Shown piece by piece: positions 50,601 through 58,421 of a stretch of DNA of 64,000 nucleotides. This stretch comes from a virus, in the IMG/VR virus record IMGVR_UViG_3300042484_001840, positions 1 to 64,000 of that record, one strand, 5' to 3'. Under the pieces are notes generated by a model. That model was not told the DNA's origin. It worked only from the letters and a program-made list of their open reading frames with translations, and did no database searches. A program made the position numbers and the translations under genes. The first letter of the stretch is position 1, and each line of letters opens with the position of its first letter.

Positions 50601-51937
50601 CGGATATATTTGATGCTTTAGAAGCAAATGTTGCGCAGGCGAAAAATGAAAGAGCGCGTTTATTTGATGCATGGGGAATGGAAGATGTTCCTTCATTGGG
50701 AGTACTTGAAGTAGTCCGCCCCACTAAGCCAAAGACACCAAAGGTATCTACACCCAAGGTATCCACACCTAAGGCACCTACCTCAAATGCATCCAAACCA
50801 AAAAGTGCTCTAGAAAGAATTATTGCACCACTTCGTATCAGTAATCCACAGAAAAGAAACCCACGAGTACCAATCTTGGCGGAAGTAAAATCTGGTGAAT
50901 TAATTGCTCGTCCAAAAATGATAGAAAATCCAAAAATTAAAAACCGCCAAAATGCCAAAGACTGGCTTGACAATGGTGGGCTAATTGAGGAAGTTCCGCA
51001 AAGATTTTGGGCACAAGCACTTTCTGACCATGTAAATGGTAACGCGGCAGTGAAACAGTATAAAGAAATTGACCCATCTGATGAAGTAGGTCAAGGTGCA
51101 GTTAAGACTACAAGAATTTACTTGGCACTTGATGAAAATGGTAAACCAACTGCCCAAGGGTTCCTCATTCAACGCGAAGGTGGAGTAGATAAACTCGGTG
51201 GGGCATTAGACAGAAATAATGTGGCAGAGTTGGTTGTAGCAAACATGCTCAATGCCTTTGGACTTAACTACGAACCAGCAAGACTAGATGGTCAACTTGA
51301 CGAAGATGGAAAAGAAGATTTAAATAAAGTTCCTGCTGTTGTTATTCCATTTGCATGGAATGGCGGACCAAACTATGTGAATGTTCAAAAGCCAAGTGGG
51401 TGGAATGCCGCCAACTTTGACAGGGATATTTTTGATGGTCTTGCTGATAAGGCATACCCACAGCGACTAGCAGCCTTTTTGGGAAATCTTGCTTTTGCCA
51501 TTCCTGATAGGCATGACCAAAATCAAATGGGTCAAATTATTGATGGTGTTCCTATGGTCGTTCCAATTGACTTTGGTTGGGCAGGCAAATACGGTCCAAT
51601 GGATTTCTATGATTATTTAGATGGCGAATTTGAAGAACTTGAACCTGACTTTTTTATGGACATGCAAAATCATTTGAATGGTTTAGACAAACAAACAAAA
51701 ATTGAACAAACACAAGCAATCAAACAAGTTTGGGACAATATTGAATCAAAACTAGAAGAAACATTTAATCGCGGGAAAGATCAATTTATTAACGATTTCC
51801 TTGATTTCTTAACACCAGAACAACGAGCAAACACAAGAGTGGTTGATCAGGCAACATATAAACTTAAGCAAATGTATGAACTTTTAGAAACACAATACAA
51901 TGAAATTCAAATTAATCGTCCTGAATTTCTTAAGTAA
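47687..51937 (+). CDS. Head-region protein with two PI3/4-kinase-like domains
   Basis: This 1,416-residue protein repeats the module of the giant protein at its N-terminus: KGARAIFDPKLGPSGGYRCP, QFGGYITDRFGRGCGGG and a basic ALERGAQRLVGEY region. Two repeats beginning DWDNLTPEQR (near residues 267 and 378) follow. Kinase-like domain A (about 660-930) has lead-in VADAVKWLDDGKSLYEIP, then GVGDRHTNNAMM with D841, H843, N846 and PIDLG with D862. Domain B (about 1085-1380) has lead-in AKDWLDNGGLIEEVP, then AIPDRHDQNQMG with D1274, H1276, N1279 and PIDFG with D1295. Both follow the phosphoinositide-kinase pattern GxGDRHxxN...IDFG very closely. No Lys is obvious at the usual ATP-binding strand, so activity is uncertain. 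Confidence 0.78.
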   Translation: MTTDCETCRPLVKVMNPQMSTDRRRFMIESKAAEYRKHMGQPSGLLQKGARAIFDPKLGPSGGYRCPEGSQFGGYITDRFGRGCGGGIIRRVGRAFGKLGRGLDNIADRRDRSRLGRAVNRRSKPNRVARAAGALERGAQRLVGEYKPGDYKPGDGGRRNRRNLPGGPSLRRSAVPRKPKRERKLPKDGDKKPRTQGATPKKRPIIERAAEGLERAAQRVLDEDRKKRTQGAKPAKPKKPVAPKVPSLKPNVSEDKKRNITDINDIDWDNLTPEQRDEIQGIRWDAISDLEDKMSKYIGVPKERMDPVLFLDRNERNRNNKKYQADVLKWRQLHNNFQDMPAEAIKEIDWTDGERKKILDVVNGDVKPDLAKDGGEFDWDNLTPEQRGKIKDIANNALEDDKKALLKHFGAASWNNDRVNRAIDLADKGFIKKDKANEIEKIALRWNLLQTQWNDEPNLAINDINWTDDQRQQIRDAIGIEAPKKPKTRGADFWERRKNNKPIKPEELDVEDAPEIFSSKPDGTSESNRLVKAWEQAYGDEIDKYFAEKNVDRLEKLKNSIDFILNKKEMNLSPAMRRMLQEKINDIDKKVAALRVRKARGARTATPKPKLPSLVGKPVSRQSKITRIKDNVIDALRIKNRRENAMGDFAPDAIGDGVLAFPENIVNDDIKNVADAVKWLDDGKSLYEIPQHYWLEAVTEHVDNARNPQYNKIPINNPGVIKKIFMFEKLDKDGKGTGTGVVFARAPGNARDGMGEVMGQQVLNALGMNVAPARFDGIVRDPGGETPVAVMPFAWNRAAQGDMQRPVAMNFDRKLFDQFEDKGFPVRLGNLLGNYFMGVGDRHTNNAMMAIVDGQPHIVPIDLGWNGNRKDFYLYAKGGFQGFSMDPDLYDNIANHLATLDPAEAKKQRDKLVEVFDGMVLRGDAIVAQGKDKFIKDAVAMMHLGADPVKNESFVVEIDRKELESTMEKKASDIFDALEANVAQAKNERARLFDAWGMEDVPSLGVLEVVRPTKPKTPKVSTPKVSTPKAPTSNASKPKSALERIIAPLRISNPQKRNPRVPILAEVKSGELIARPKMIENPKIKNRQNAKDWLDNGGLIEEVPQRFWAQALSDHVNGNAAVKQYKEIDPSDEVGQGAVKTTRIYLALDENGKPTAQGFLIQREGGVDKLGGALDRNNVAELVVANMLNAFGLNYEPARLDGQLDEDGKEDLNKVPAVVIPFAWNGGPNYVNVQKPSGWNAANFDRDIFDGLADKAYPQRLAAFLGNLAFAIPDRHDQNQMGQIIDGVPMVVPIDFGWAGKYGPMDFYDYLDGEFEELEPDFFMDMQNHLNGLDKQTKIEQTQAIKQVWDNIESKLEETFNRGKDQFINDFLDFLTPEQRANTRVVDQATYKLKQMYELLETQYNEIQINRPEFLK

Positions 51938-51954
51938 GGTAACAAGGAACTGAC

Positions 51955-52380
51955 ATGGCTCAATATTTAATAGTTTACTCAGCAATTAATCCTGACTATA
52001 AACGAGGCGCTCCGTCTGGTTCTATTAAGTTTGACGGAGTTTCTGCAACAATTGTTGGACCTGATAGATTTGTAAAAGATTGGTCAAAGAAATTATCTAT
52101 TTCCTCGGTCTTGGCTTCAAGCATTAATGACAACAAAGTGGATATTTCAAGTTTTGTTTCAACAAACACCTATGTTGACATGATCTTTTTTGATGACGAT
52201 AGCGCATCTAAGAGTGATGATGGAAAATTAAAAAAGTTATACGATTCCATTTCTGGAAGTAAAAGAAAAATCACCCTTGAACGACTTCCAACTTTTGATG
52301 ATCCAGACTTTACAATTGAAAAACGAAATGCTTTTTTCAAAAAGGCACGCAAAATCAAAGAACAAAGTAGAAAAAAATAA
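51955..52380 (+). CDS. Small head-region protein, paralogue of the next gene
   Basis: This 141-residue protein has an N-terminal 100 residues (MAQYLIVYSAINPD, GSIKFDGVSATIVG, SSVLASSINDNKVDISSFV) that align in pattern with the 109-residue protein immediately downstream, so the pair arose by duplication. The C-terminal 40 residues are an additional basic helix (NAFFKKARKIKEQSRKK). Its stop overlaps the next start by one base (TAATG). An AAGGAACTGAC site precedes the ATG. Function unknown. Confidence 0.7.
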   Translation: MAQYLIVYSAINPDYKRGAPSGSIKFDGVSATIVGPDRFVKDWSKKLSISSVLASSINDNKVDISSFVSTNTYVDMIFFDDDSASKSDDGKLKKLYDSISGSKRKITLERLPTFDDPDFTIEKRNAFFKKARKIKEQSRKK

Positions 52381-52709
52381 TGGCTGAATATCTTATTTAT
52401 CATGGCGATTTTGGCTCCAGTATTGACGACCCCGGTCTGATGTCAATTAAGGCTGATGGGGTCAAATTAACTATTCGGACCTCTCGTGACATGATGGAAG
52501 AGTGGAAAGATCGCATTGAAAATTCTATGGTTTTGCAGGGTTCAATAAAAGATGGACAAGTAGACCTTGAAAGATATATTTTTGCTAATAAGTATTCCAC
52601 ATGGACATTCTTTACTCAAGAAGAATTTGATGACTATAAAAAAGTGTACAATTCTGTAAAGGGTTCATCAGTAGTTGTGACTATTAAGCCAGAGAAAAAG
52701 AGCAACTAA
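52380..52709 (+). CDS. Small head-region protein, paralogue of the preceding gene
   Basis: This 109-residue protein contains MAEYLIYHGDFG, LMSIKADGVKLTIRT, EEWKDRIENSMVLQGSIKDGQVDLERYIF. Shared positions with the upstream gene are the YLI opening, IKxDGVxxTI, and SxVLxxSIxDxxVD. It has a compact alpha/beta pattern and a short Lys-rich end. It is translationally coupled on the upstream side and followed by the 1,082-residue gene after one base. Function unknown; perhaps a heterodimer with its paralogue. Confidence 0.7.
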   Translation: MAEYLIYHGDFGSSIDDPGLMSIKADGVKLTIRTSRDMMEEWKDRIENSMVLQGSIKDGQVDLERYIFANKYSTWTFFTQEEFDDYKKVYNSVKGSSVVVTIKPEKKSN

Positions 52710-52710
52710 A

Positions 52711-55700
52711 ATGGCAAAGATGCGCGCGTCATCCAAAGAAGATGCAATGAAGATTGCACGCTATGTTGGCTGTTCTGGCGCACACCAAGATAAGAAGGGG
52801 AATTGGATACCTTGTGCCAATCCCGAAGATCTGGTGGAGATCCTAGATAAATCTGCAAGAAACTCTACTGAAAAGTTAACCAAGAAAAAGCGTCGTCGGT
52901 TTGTTAATGGTCAATGGGAAAGACTCGGAGAACGAGGTCCTATCAGTATTGACACAATTGACGGCGGTGGACTTGTGTCTGGTATGGGCAAGTCATTAAC
53001 TGAATGGTTCAAAGAGGAATGGGTTGATATTTCAAGACCCAAAAAGGGTGGCGGGTTTGAGGCGTGCGGACGAGATGACGCAGACAAGGGCAAATACCCT
53101 AAATGCGTACCAGCGTCACGAGCAAGCAATATGTCAGAGGAAGAAATTCGTTCTGCGGTTTCACGAAAAAGAAGAGCAGAATCTACACAAAGTAGAGATG
53201 GCAAAAAACCGATTTATGTTCCTACTGATAAAAAGAACGACCCATTTGTTTTGAACGAAAAATCAGCAATACCCACAAATCCAGAACTTTATGCACGGGT
53301 TAAGGCTGAAGCAAAAAAGAAGTTTGATGTTTATCCTTCTGCTTACGCAAACGCTTGGTTAGTAAGGGAATACAAAAAACGGGGTGGCGGATATCGTTCT
53401 GAAAAAGCAGACGATGGCGATTATGAAGACTTTGTTGAAGACCTCACAGAAATGCAACTATCCGATTTTATTGATTGGGTAGATCAAAAAGAAAAAGCAG
53501 AAAAGGTCTGCCCGCCAGCAACATCAGATATTGGCTTAAATATCAAGAATCGTCAGAATGCTATCAACACGGCTGGTTATGGTCCCCTAAACCCTAAAGA
53601 ACCCAATGTGGACTTTTGGGAAAAGAAGGCAAAACGCTGGTCTGTAACGATTGAAGAATCCAAGAAACAAAAGTGCGGAAACTGTGCTGTCTTTATTAAG
53701 ACTCCTCGGATTCTTGAATGCATTGAGTCGGGTCTTGGTAATGAGGCTGGAGACACTGCTTGGGATGCAATCAATGCTGGTGACCTTGGATACTGCGAGG
53801 CATTTGACTTCAAGTGTGCTTCTGCCCGTACCTGTGATGCATGGGTCGGTGGAGGTCCAGTAACTGTTGAAAAGGGTAAGCAAGAGGAAAAGGCTGATAC
53901 TTCCACGATTATTATTGGTCGTGCTAAGCCTCGCATTGGTGACCCCGATGTCTACACCGACCCCAACTCTGCTCGTCTGCGTTCTCGTAAACTTGGTTGC
54001 ATTGGTATCGCTCGTAGAGAAACGCCAGATGGAGAAGTTGTCTGGACACCCTGCACAAATATCTCAGATCAACGCAGATACCAAGGCGAAACACCCTTAG
54101 GTCAGCGAGATGAGGCTCGGCGTTTTGCTGACAGACTTGCTGAAGTTGGCGGTCCTGATCGTAAGCGCCGACGCATGCGTAAGTACAAGAGCCTTGAATA
54201 CACGACAGATATAAAGGCTTTTCGGACTTTGGGTTCAAGTATGGGCGGTCGCGGGATCAGTGGTAGTTGTCGTGAATTTACTGGAGTTGATGGCGATGGT
54301 GATGGATTCGTATGTAATCCCGCCTCTCGCGAGGACGACCTACCCCTTGCGGACACCCGAAAAATTTTTAAGCGTGGCGGTAAAATGCTGTCAAGACAAG
54401 AATTGGTAGAGCAAGATGAAACAATTCTTAATATGTTTGGCAAAGGTGAATCTTTATCAAAAATCGGTAAAGAAGTAGATCTTGACCCAAAAGAAGTTGA
54501 TTTTTTAATCAATGGTTTCCGCAAAAATAATCCAAAATCTGCATTCACATTATTCAATAATCGCAATATCAATATTCAAAAAAAGCGTGAAGAGCGCAGG
54601 AAATTAGTACTTGAGAATGTTAGAAAAGCCACAGATGCCAACCGCAAGTTAAATGCAAGAGGCGAAGACCCTACGCCAGAATCTGATGATGATCTTGATT
54701 TTACCCTTGATCCAGATAAGGTTCCTCAATATCTTAAAAAGAATTTTGCTAAATATATGCAACGCTTAAAAGACCCTGAATTTGCTGATGAAATAAAAAA
54801 AATTGCTGATGATTTGCGTGCTGGTCTTGGTTTGGCTGGAACGGCAAAAAAATACAAACGAGACTCAGCATTTATAGAAATTGTTCGTAGAAATGAAAAA
54901 ATTACAAAAACAAAAAAACTACAAAAAAACATTAGAGAATCAGAAGTTCCTGATTTTAATAATGATACTGATGACCCCGATTTTACTCTTGACCCAGAAA
55001 AAATTCCTCAATTTTTAAAAAGGGGTTTTGCTGGTAATGTTAGGCTAGCAAGAAGTCCTGAGTTTGCGGAAGAAAGAAAGAAAATTGCTGATGACTTGCT
55101 CCTTGGTCTTGGAATTAATGCCGTAAGATTAAAATATAATCGCGATACTTCATTGGTAGATGTAGTTCGCAGGCTTGAAAAAATTCCAAAATCAAAAGAA
55201 CTCAAAAAAGTTGATCCTAAAATTAGACAGGATGTTGTTGACCTTGTAGATAAATTGATTAAAGATGATAATCCATTCATGTCGGTTGCCGAAATCGCAA
55301 AAGAATTTAAAATTACTGGAATGGATGCGCGTCGGATTATTAATGCTGCAAAATTGGAAAAATATTTTGATTTGCACAATAAATATACAGACGCAAAAAG
55401 AAAAAAACTTTTTGCTGAAGTTGCTGAACTTCATAAACTTGATCTTACATATGAAGAAATAGGCAAACGCTTAGGAATTAGTGGTGATGCAGTAAATCAT
55501 ATTGTAAAAAAAATGAAACTACCCCTAAGACGACCTGGCGGGGGAGGTGGTCTTCCTGGAGTAATAAAAAGAGGTGGCGTAATGATTCCTCGTTCATTGG
55601 CAATGAAACAAAACAAGGAAATGCTTGACTTGTATCAGCGTGGCTATTCTCTTACAGATATTGCTAAAGAAATGGGAATCGGTGTTGCTACCGTTAGGGA

Positions 55701-55959
55701 AATTATTAAAAAATTTGCAGACAATGACAAAGTTCGTATTCGTGGAAATAATGTTACTGAAAAAGAAAATCAAATAAGAAAACTTTTGAAAGAAGGTTTG
55801 CACCCTCGTGAAATTATGCGAGACATTATAGGTAATGTTACATATAGTAGAATTTTAGAAATTGCAAAAGAAGAAGATATTAAAATTCCTCCTATGCGTA
55901 AATTTAAATCCGACAATCAAAACTTCAATTCATTTGAGAACAATGATTATTTTTACTAA
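52711..55959 (+). CDS. Modular Cys-domain and helix-turn-helix array protein
   Basis: This 1,082-residue protein has the following domains in order. A Cys-pair module GCSGAHQDKKGNWIPC (C21, C35). A DUF5872-like region (about 105-232) with FEACGRDDADKGKYPKC and YARVKAEAKKKFDVYPSAYA. A Cys cluster from C322 (CGNCAVF, GYCEAFDFKCASARTCDAW) common in marine and freshwater phage proteins. A second Cys-pair module near 430-448 (GCIGIARRETPDGEVVWTPC). An acidic loop VDGDGDGFVCNP (526-537), like EF-hand/excalibur calcium loops. From about 555 to 1060 there are several helix-turn-helix-like units (for example GYSLTDIAKEMGIGVATVREI and LTYEEIGKRLGISGDAVNHI) and two 85-residue repeats (near 661 and 757). 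Last gene before the major capsid gene; perhaps a packaged, DNA-binding internal protein. Confidence 0.72.
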   Translation: MAKMRASSKEDAMKIARYVGCSGAHQDKKGNWIPCANPEDLVEILDKSARNSTEKLTKKKRRRFVNGQWERLGERGPISIDTIDGGGLVSGMGKSLTEWFKEEWVDISRPKKGGGFEACGRDDADKGKYPKCVPASRASNMSEEEIRSAVSRKRRAESTQSRDGKKPIYVPTDKKNDPFVLNEKSAIPTNPELYARVKAEAKKKFDVYPSAYANAWLVREYKKRGGGYRSEKADDGDYEDFVEDLTEMQLSDFIDWVDQKEKAEKVCPPATSDIGLNIKNRQNAINTAGYGPLNPKEPNVDFWEKKAKRWSVTIEESKKQKCGNCAVFIKTPRILECIESGLGNEAGDTAWDAINAGDLGYCEAFDFKCASARTCDAWVGGGPVTVEKGKQEEKADTSTIIIGRAKPRIGDPDVYTDPNSARLRSRKLGCIGIARRETPDGEVVWTPCTNISDQRRYQGETPLGQRDEARRFADRLAEVGGPDRKRRRMRKYKSLEYTTDIKAFRTLGSSMGGRGISGSCREFTGVDGDGDGFVCNPASREDDLPLADTRKIFKRGGKMLSRQELVEQDETILNMFGKGESLSKIGKEVDLDPKEVDFLINGFRKNNPKSAFTLFNNRNINIQKKREERRKLVLENVRKATDANRKLNARGEDPTPESDDDLDFTLDPDKVPQYLKKNFAKYMQRLKDPEFADEIKKIADDLRAGLGLAGTAKKYKRDSAFIEIVRRNEKITKTKKLQKNIRESEVPDFNNDTDDPDFTLDPEKIPQFLKRGFAGNVRLARSPEFAEERKKIADDLLLGLGINAVRLKYNRDTSLVDVVRRLEKIPKSKELKKVDPKIRQDVVDLVDKLIKDDNPFMSVAEIAKEFKITGMDARRIINAAKLEKYFDLHNKYTDAKRKKLFAEVAELHKLDLTYEEIGKRLGISGDAVNHIVKKMKLPLRRPGGGGGLPGVIKRGGVMIPRSLAMKQNKEMLDLYQRGYSLTDIAKEMGIGVATVREIIKKFADNDKVRIRGNNVTEKENQIRKLLKEGLHPREIMRDIIGNVTYSRILEIAKEEDIKIPPMRKFKSDNQNFNSFENNDYFY

Positions 55960-55999
55960 TATTTAACAATTTTTGTAATATAACTGTCAAAAAGTGCGG

Positions 56000-56008
56000 T
56001 GTTACACT
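56000..56008 (+). promoter_or_regulatory. Possible extended -10 promoter of the capsid gene
   Basis: TGTTACACT fits the extended -10 form TGn-TAnAnT-like, 114 bases before the capsid ATG, in the 162-bp gap after the 1,082-residue gene. No clear -35. The leader also holds a GGTAA...TTACC inverted repeat at about 56048-56070 and a strong AAGGAGAGAAAATT ribosome site. A dedicated promoter would suit the high demand for capsid protein. Confidence 0.4.
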
Positions 56009-56121
56009 AGAAGCACTTACATATCTGTTATTGTAAATTGAGACGCGGTAACTGGGTGCTTACCTGAGCATTACTGGTCAGAACAACCAAACCAAATCAA
56101 CATTCTCAAGGAGAGAAAATT

Positions 56122-57420
56122 ATGTCAGTAGACGAAGGTCGCCTCACAGAATTGCAGTCTGCACTGCGTTCAAAAATGGCTGATAACAAGGCTATCGCTG
56201 ATTCGTTCAGCATTGAAGATGGCGTTGTACAGGTCACCACCCAGCAAAAGTCAGCGTTTGACAAGAACATGTCAGACATCAAGGAAATCAAGAGCCTCAT
56301 TGAGGGTCTTGAGTCCATGCGTCAGGTTGAGCAGTGGGGTTCCGCCCCTATCAGCGATTCAATCGCTGCTACTGCCGCTGCTGCAGGATTCCACATTCCC
56401 CGTGGCGCTAAGAGCCTCGGTGAATTGTTTATTGATTCGCCTGAATTCAAGTCGCTTGCTGGCGGTAAGAATGGCGCAAACATGCCCAGCCCGTTCCAGT
56501 TGAACGGTAGCGTTGCAGGACTCGGTTCATTCAGCCAGAAGGACTTGTACTCGTCATTGCCGAGCGGTACCCCTGGTTCGTTCGGTAGCATCCAACGCGA
56601 CCCGATTGTTGTGCCCCCCATGCGTACCAAGCGCGTTCGTGACTTGTTCCCAACCCGCACCACCACTGCCGCCGTTATTGAATACTTCCGTATGACTGGC
56701 TTCACCAACGCCGCTTCAACCGTTGCCGAGCGCAATGGTGGAAACACTGCATTCGGTGCAAAGCCACAGTCGGGCTTCACTTTCGCTGGCGCTCAAGCCC
56801 CCGTTCGTACCTTGGCTCACTGGGAAGCCGCTCACCGCAATGTTCTTGCCGATGAACCGCAATTGCGTTCAATCATTGACAACGAATTGATGTACGGTCT
56901 GCGTCTTGCCGAAGATGACCAAATCCTCAACGGTGACGGAACTGGCGAAAACCTTGAAGGTGTTCTCCAGACCTCGGGCATCCAGACATACGCAAAGGGC
57001 GACAGTGGCGTTGCTTCTGACAACTATGCTGACGCGATTCGTCGTGCGGCTACCTTGTCGTTCCTCGCTTACTACGAGCCAACGGGCGTTGTCATGCACC
57101 CGAATGACTGGGAGCAGATTGAATTGTCCAAGGACGACAATGGTCAGTACCTCGTTGCTGTCAGCGTCGCCCTCGGTGGCGAACCCCGCTTGTGGCGCAT
57201 CCCCGTTGTGGAAACTCCAGCAATTGCTGAAGGAACCGCTTTGGTTGGTGCCTTCGGTACGGGCGCACAGTTGTACGACCGTGAGCAGGCTTCAATTCGC
57301 ATCAGCGAACAGCATGCTGACTTCTTCGTGCGTAACGCCATCGTGATTCTTGCCGAACAGCGCCTTGCGCTCGCCGTCAAGCGTCCTGAGGCATTCGTTT
57401 CTGTGGACTTCACTTCCTGA
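56122..57420 (+). CDS. Major capsid protein (HK97 fold)
   Basis: This 432-residue protein has an N-terminal roughly 80 residues forming a helical delta-like domain (GRLTELQSALRSKMADNKAI, IKEIKSLIEGLESM), expected to be removed by the prohead protease. The body follows HK97-type capsid patterns: DPIVVPPMRTKRVRDLFPTR, a TTAAVIEYFRMTGFTNAAS strand (E-loop region), LRSIIDNELMYGLRLAEDDQILNGDGTG (spine helix and the 'ILNGDG' motif), GVVMHPNDWEQIELSKD and a C-terminal ADFFVRNAIVILAEQRLALAVKRPEAFV. Codon use appears richer in C-ending codons than in neighbours, as for a highly expressed gene. Strong ribosome site and a strong terminator bracket it. Confidence 0.95.
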   Translation: MSVDEGRLTELQSALRSKMADNKAIADSFSIEDGVVQVTTQQKSAFDKNMSDIKEIKSLIEGLESMRQVEQWGSAPISDSIAATAAAAGFHIPRGAKSLGELFIDSPEFKSLAGGKNGANMPSPFQLNGSVAGLGSFSQKDLYSSLPSGTPGSFGSIQRDPIVVPPMRTKRVRDLFPTRTTTAAVIEYFRMTGFTNAASTVAERNGGNTAFGAKPQSGFTFAGAQAPVRTLAHWEAAHRNVLADEPQLRSIIDNELMYGLRLAEDDQILNGDGTGENLEGVLQTSGIQTYAKGDSGVASDNYADAIRRAATLSFLAYYEPTGVVMHPNDWEQIELSKDDNGQYLVAVSVALGGEPRLWRIPVVETPAIAEGTALVGAFGTGAQLYDREQASIRISEQHADFFVRNAIVILAEQRLALAVKRPEAFVSVDFTS

Positions 57421-57442
57421 TTCTAGAACGAATCAAGTGATT

Positions 57443-57467
57443 AGCCCCCCAGCAATGGGGGGCTTTT
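57443..57467 (+). terminator. Intrinsic terminator after the capsid gene
   Basis: AGCCCCCC and GGGGGGCT form an eight-pair stem with a six-base loop (AGCAAT), followed by TTTT (the stem's last T plus three more). It lies 23 bases after the capsid stop. This is the clearest rho-independent terminator in the window. Confidence 0.92.
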
Positions 57468-57493
57468 CGCTGTTCTGGGGCAGGTTTAGGTTG

Positions 57494-57499
57494 TATAAT
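57494..57499 (+). promoter_or_regulatory. Likely promoter -10 for the 57526 gene
   Basis: TATAAT at 57494-57499 is a perfect -10 hexamer, located between the capsid terminator and the AGGGAGA ribosome site of the next gene. No good -35 was found; the preceding bases are TTG. It would restart transcription after the terminator. Confidence 0.5.
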
Positions 57500-57525
57500 T
57501 AGGTAGTCGTTTTAGGGAGAGTTTG

Positions 57526-58419
57526 ATGGCAGTTACTCAAAGTGCACGCTTACAGGTTTATAGGTGGACTGAAGATACCGATGAGTTCACTCGCGCCTAC
57601 ATGGACACCAGTCATGAAAATCTAGAATCTTATGCTGCCAAGTTAACAACTGGCATTAGTTTGCCCGCTGTTTCGTCTGCATATGCTCGTTCTTTCTTTT
57701 TTAACACCGCCACAGATAAACTTTATTTTTATGACACAGGTGACGCTTCTGGGGATTGGCGAGAAATCACCCTAGATCCGTCAGTTAATAAGTCAATCTT
57801 TACTGGCGCTGGTCAGATTCTTTATTCAACTGGTTCGGCTACCCCAGCGGTACTAGCCTCTGGGACTAGTGGGCAGTTTTTAACAACCAATGGCACTGCC
57901 CCAAGTTGGACTAGTGCTGTAGTTACTCCTACGGGCACTCAGACTCTTACTAACAAGACGCTGACATCACCAACGATCAATACCGCACCAATAAACCGTT
58001 CTGTATTGGGCGCTCCTTTTGAGAAGTGGGCAGTCTCTACTTCCGCAATTAGTACAAGTCTCAATACTGGCGTAAACCTATACATAGAAAACAACTCTGG
58101 CGCTTTTATGTATACGGGAAGCGCAACAAATACTTGGATTCCAAACATTAGTTATAGTGCTGCTCTAACGCTAAATAACAATATGGCAATTAATAACACT
58201 TTAACTGTCTCAGTTATTGCAAACATTGGCTCTACTGCCGCTTTTGCAAGTACTTTAAAGATTGATGATTCAACAGTGACGGTTCAATGGCAGGGAGGAC
58301 TCGTGCCCTCAACTGGCAACTCAAGTGCTTATGATGTTTATTCATACGCAATTGTTAAGACAGATACCTCTACTTACACTGTCTTTGGCTCAAGAACCAA
58401 ATTTGACACGGTTCCGTAA
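57526..58419 (+). CDS. Tail fibre/head fibre-like protein
   Basis: The ATG at 57526 has GGGAGA five bases upstream; the protein has 297 residues. An N-terminal region (RLQVYRWTEDTDEFTRAYMD, RSFFFNTATDKLYFYDTGDASGDW) precedes a linker with the motif TGAGQILYSTGSATPAVLASGTSGQFLTTNG (two overlapping halves), then TGTQTLTNKTLTSPTIN, a segment found in many phage fibre proteins ('TLTNKTLT.PxI'). The C-terminal 130 residues are beta-rich (YIENNSGAFMYTGSATNTW). It starts the plus-strand unit after the capsid terminator. Probably a fibre or virion-surface protein. Confidence 0.8.
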   Translation: MAVTQSARLQVYRWTEDTDEFTRAYMDTSHENLESYAAKLTTGISLPAVSSAYARSFFFNTATDKLYFYDTGDASGDWREITLDPSVNKSIFTGAGQILYSTGSATPAVLASGTSGQFLTTNGTAPSWTSAVVTPTGTQTLTNKTLTSPTINTAPINRSVLGAPFEKWAVSTSAISTSLNTGVNLYIENNSGAFMYTGSATNTWIPNISYSAALTLNNNMAINNTLTVSVIANIGSTAAFASTLKIDDSTVTVQWQGGLVPSTGNSSAYDVYSYAIVKTDTSTYTVFGSRTKFDTVP

Positions 58420-58421
58420 CT

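Noticed and set aside
39282-51937. HipA toxin homologue as the explanation for the DRHxxN domains
   Set aside because: HipA uses a different spacing and a DGHxxN-type loop and has a HipB partner; the GxGDRHxxN...PIDFG pattern here is closer to phosphoinositide-type kinases. Not excluded without profile searches.
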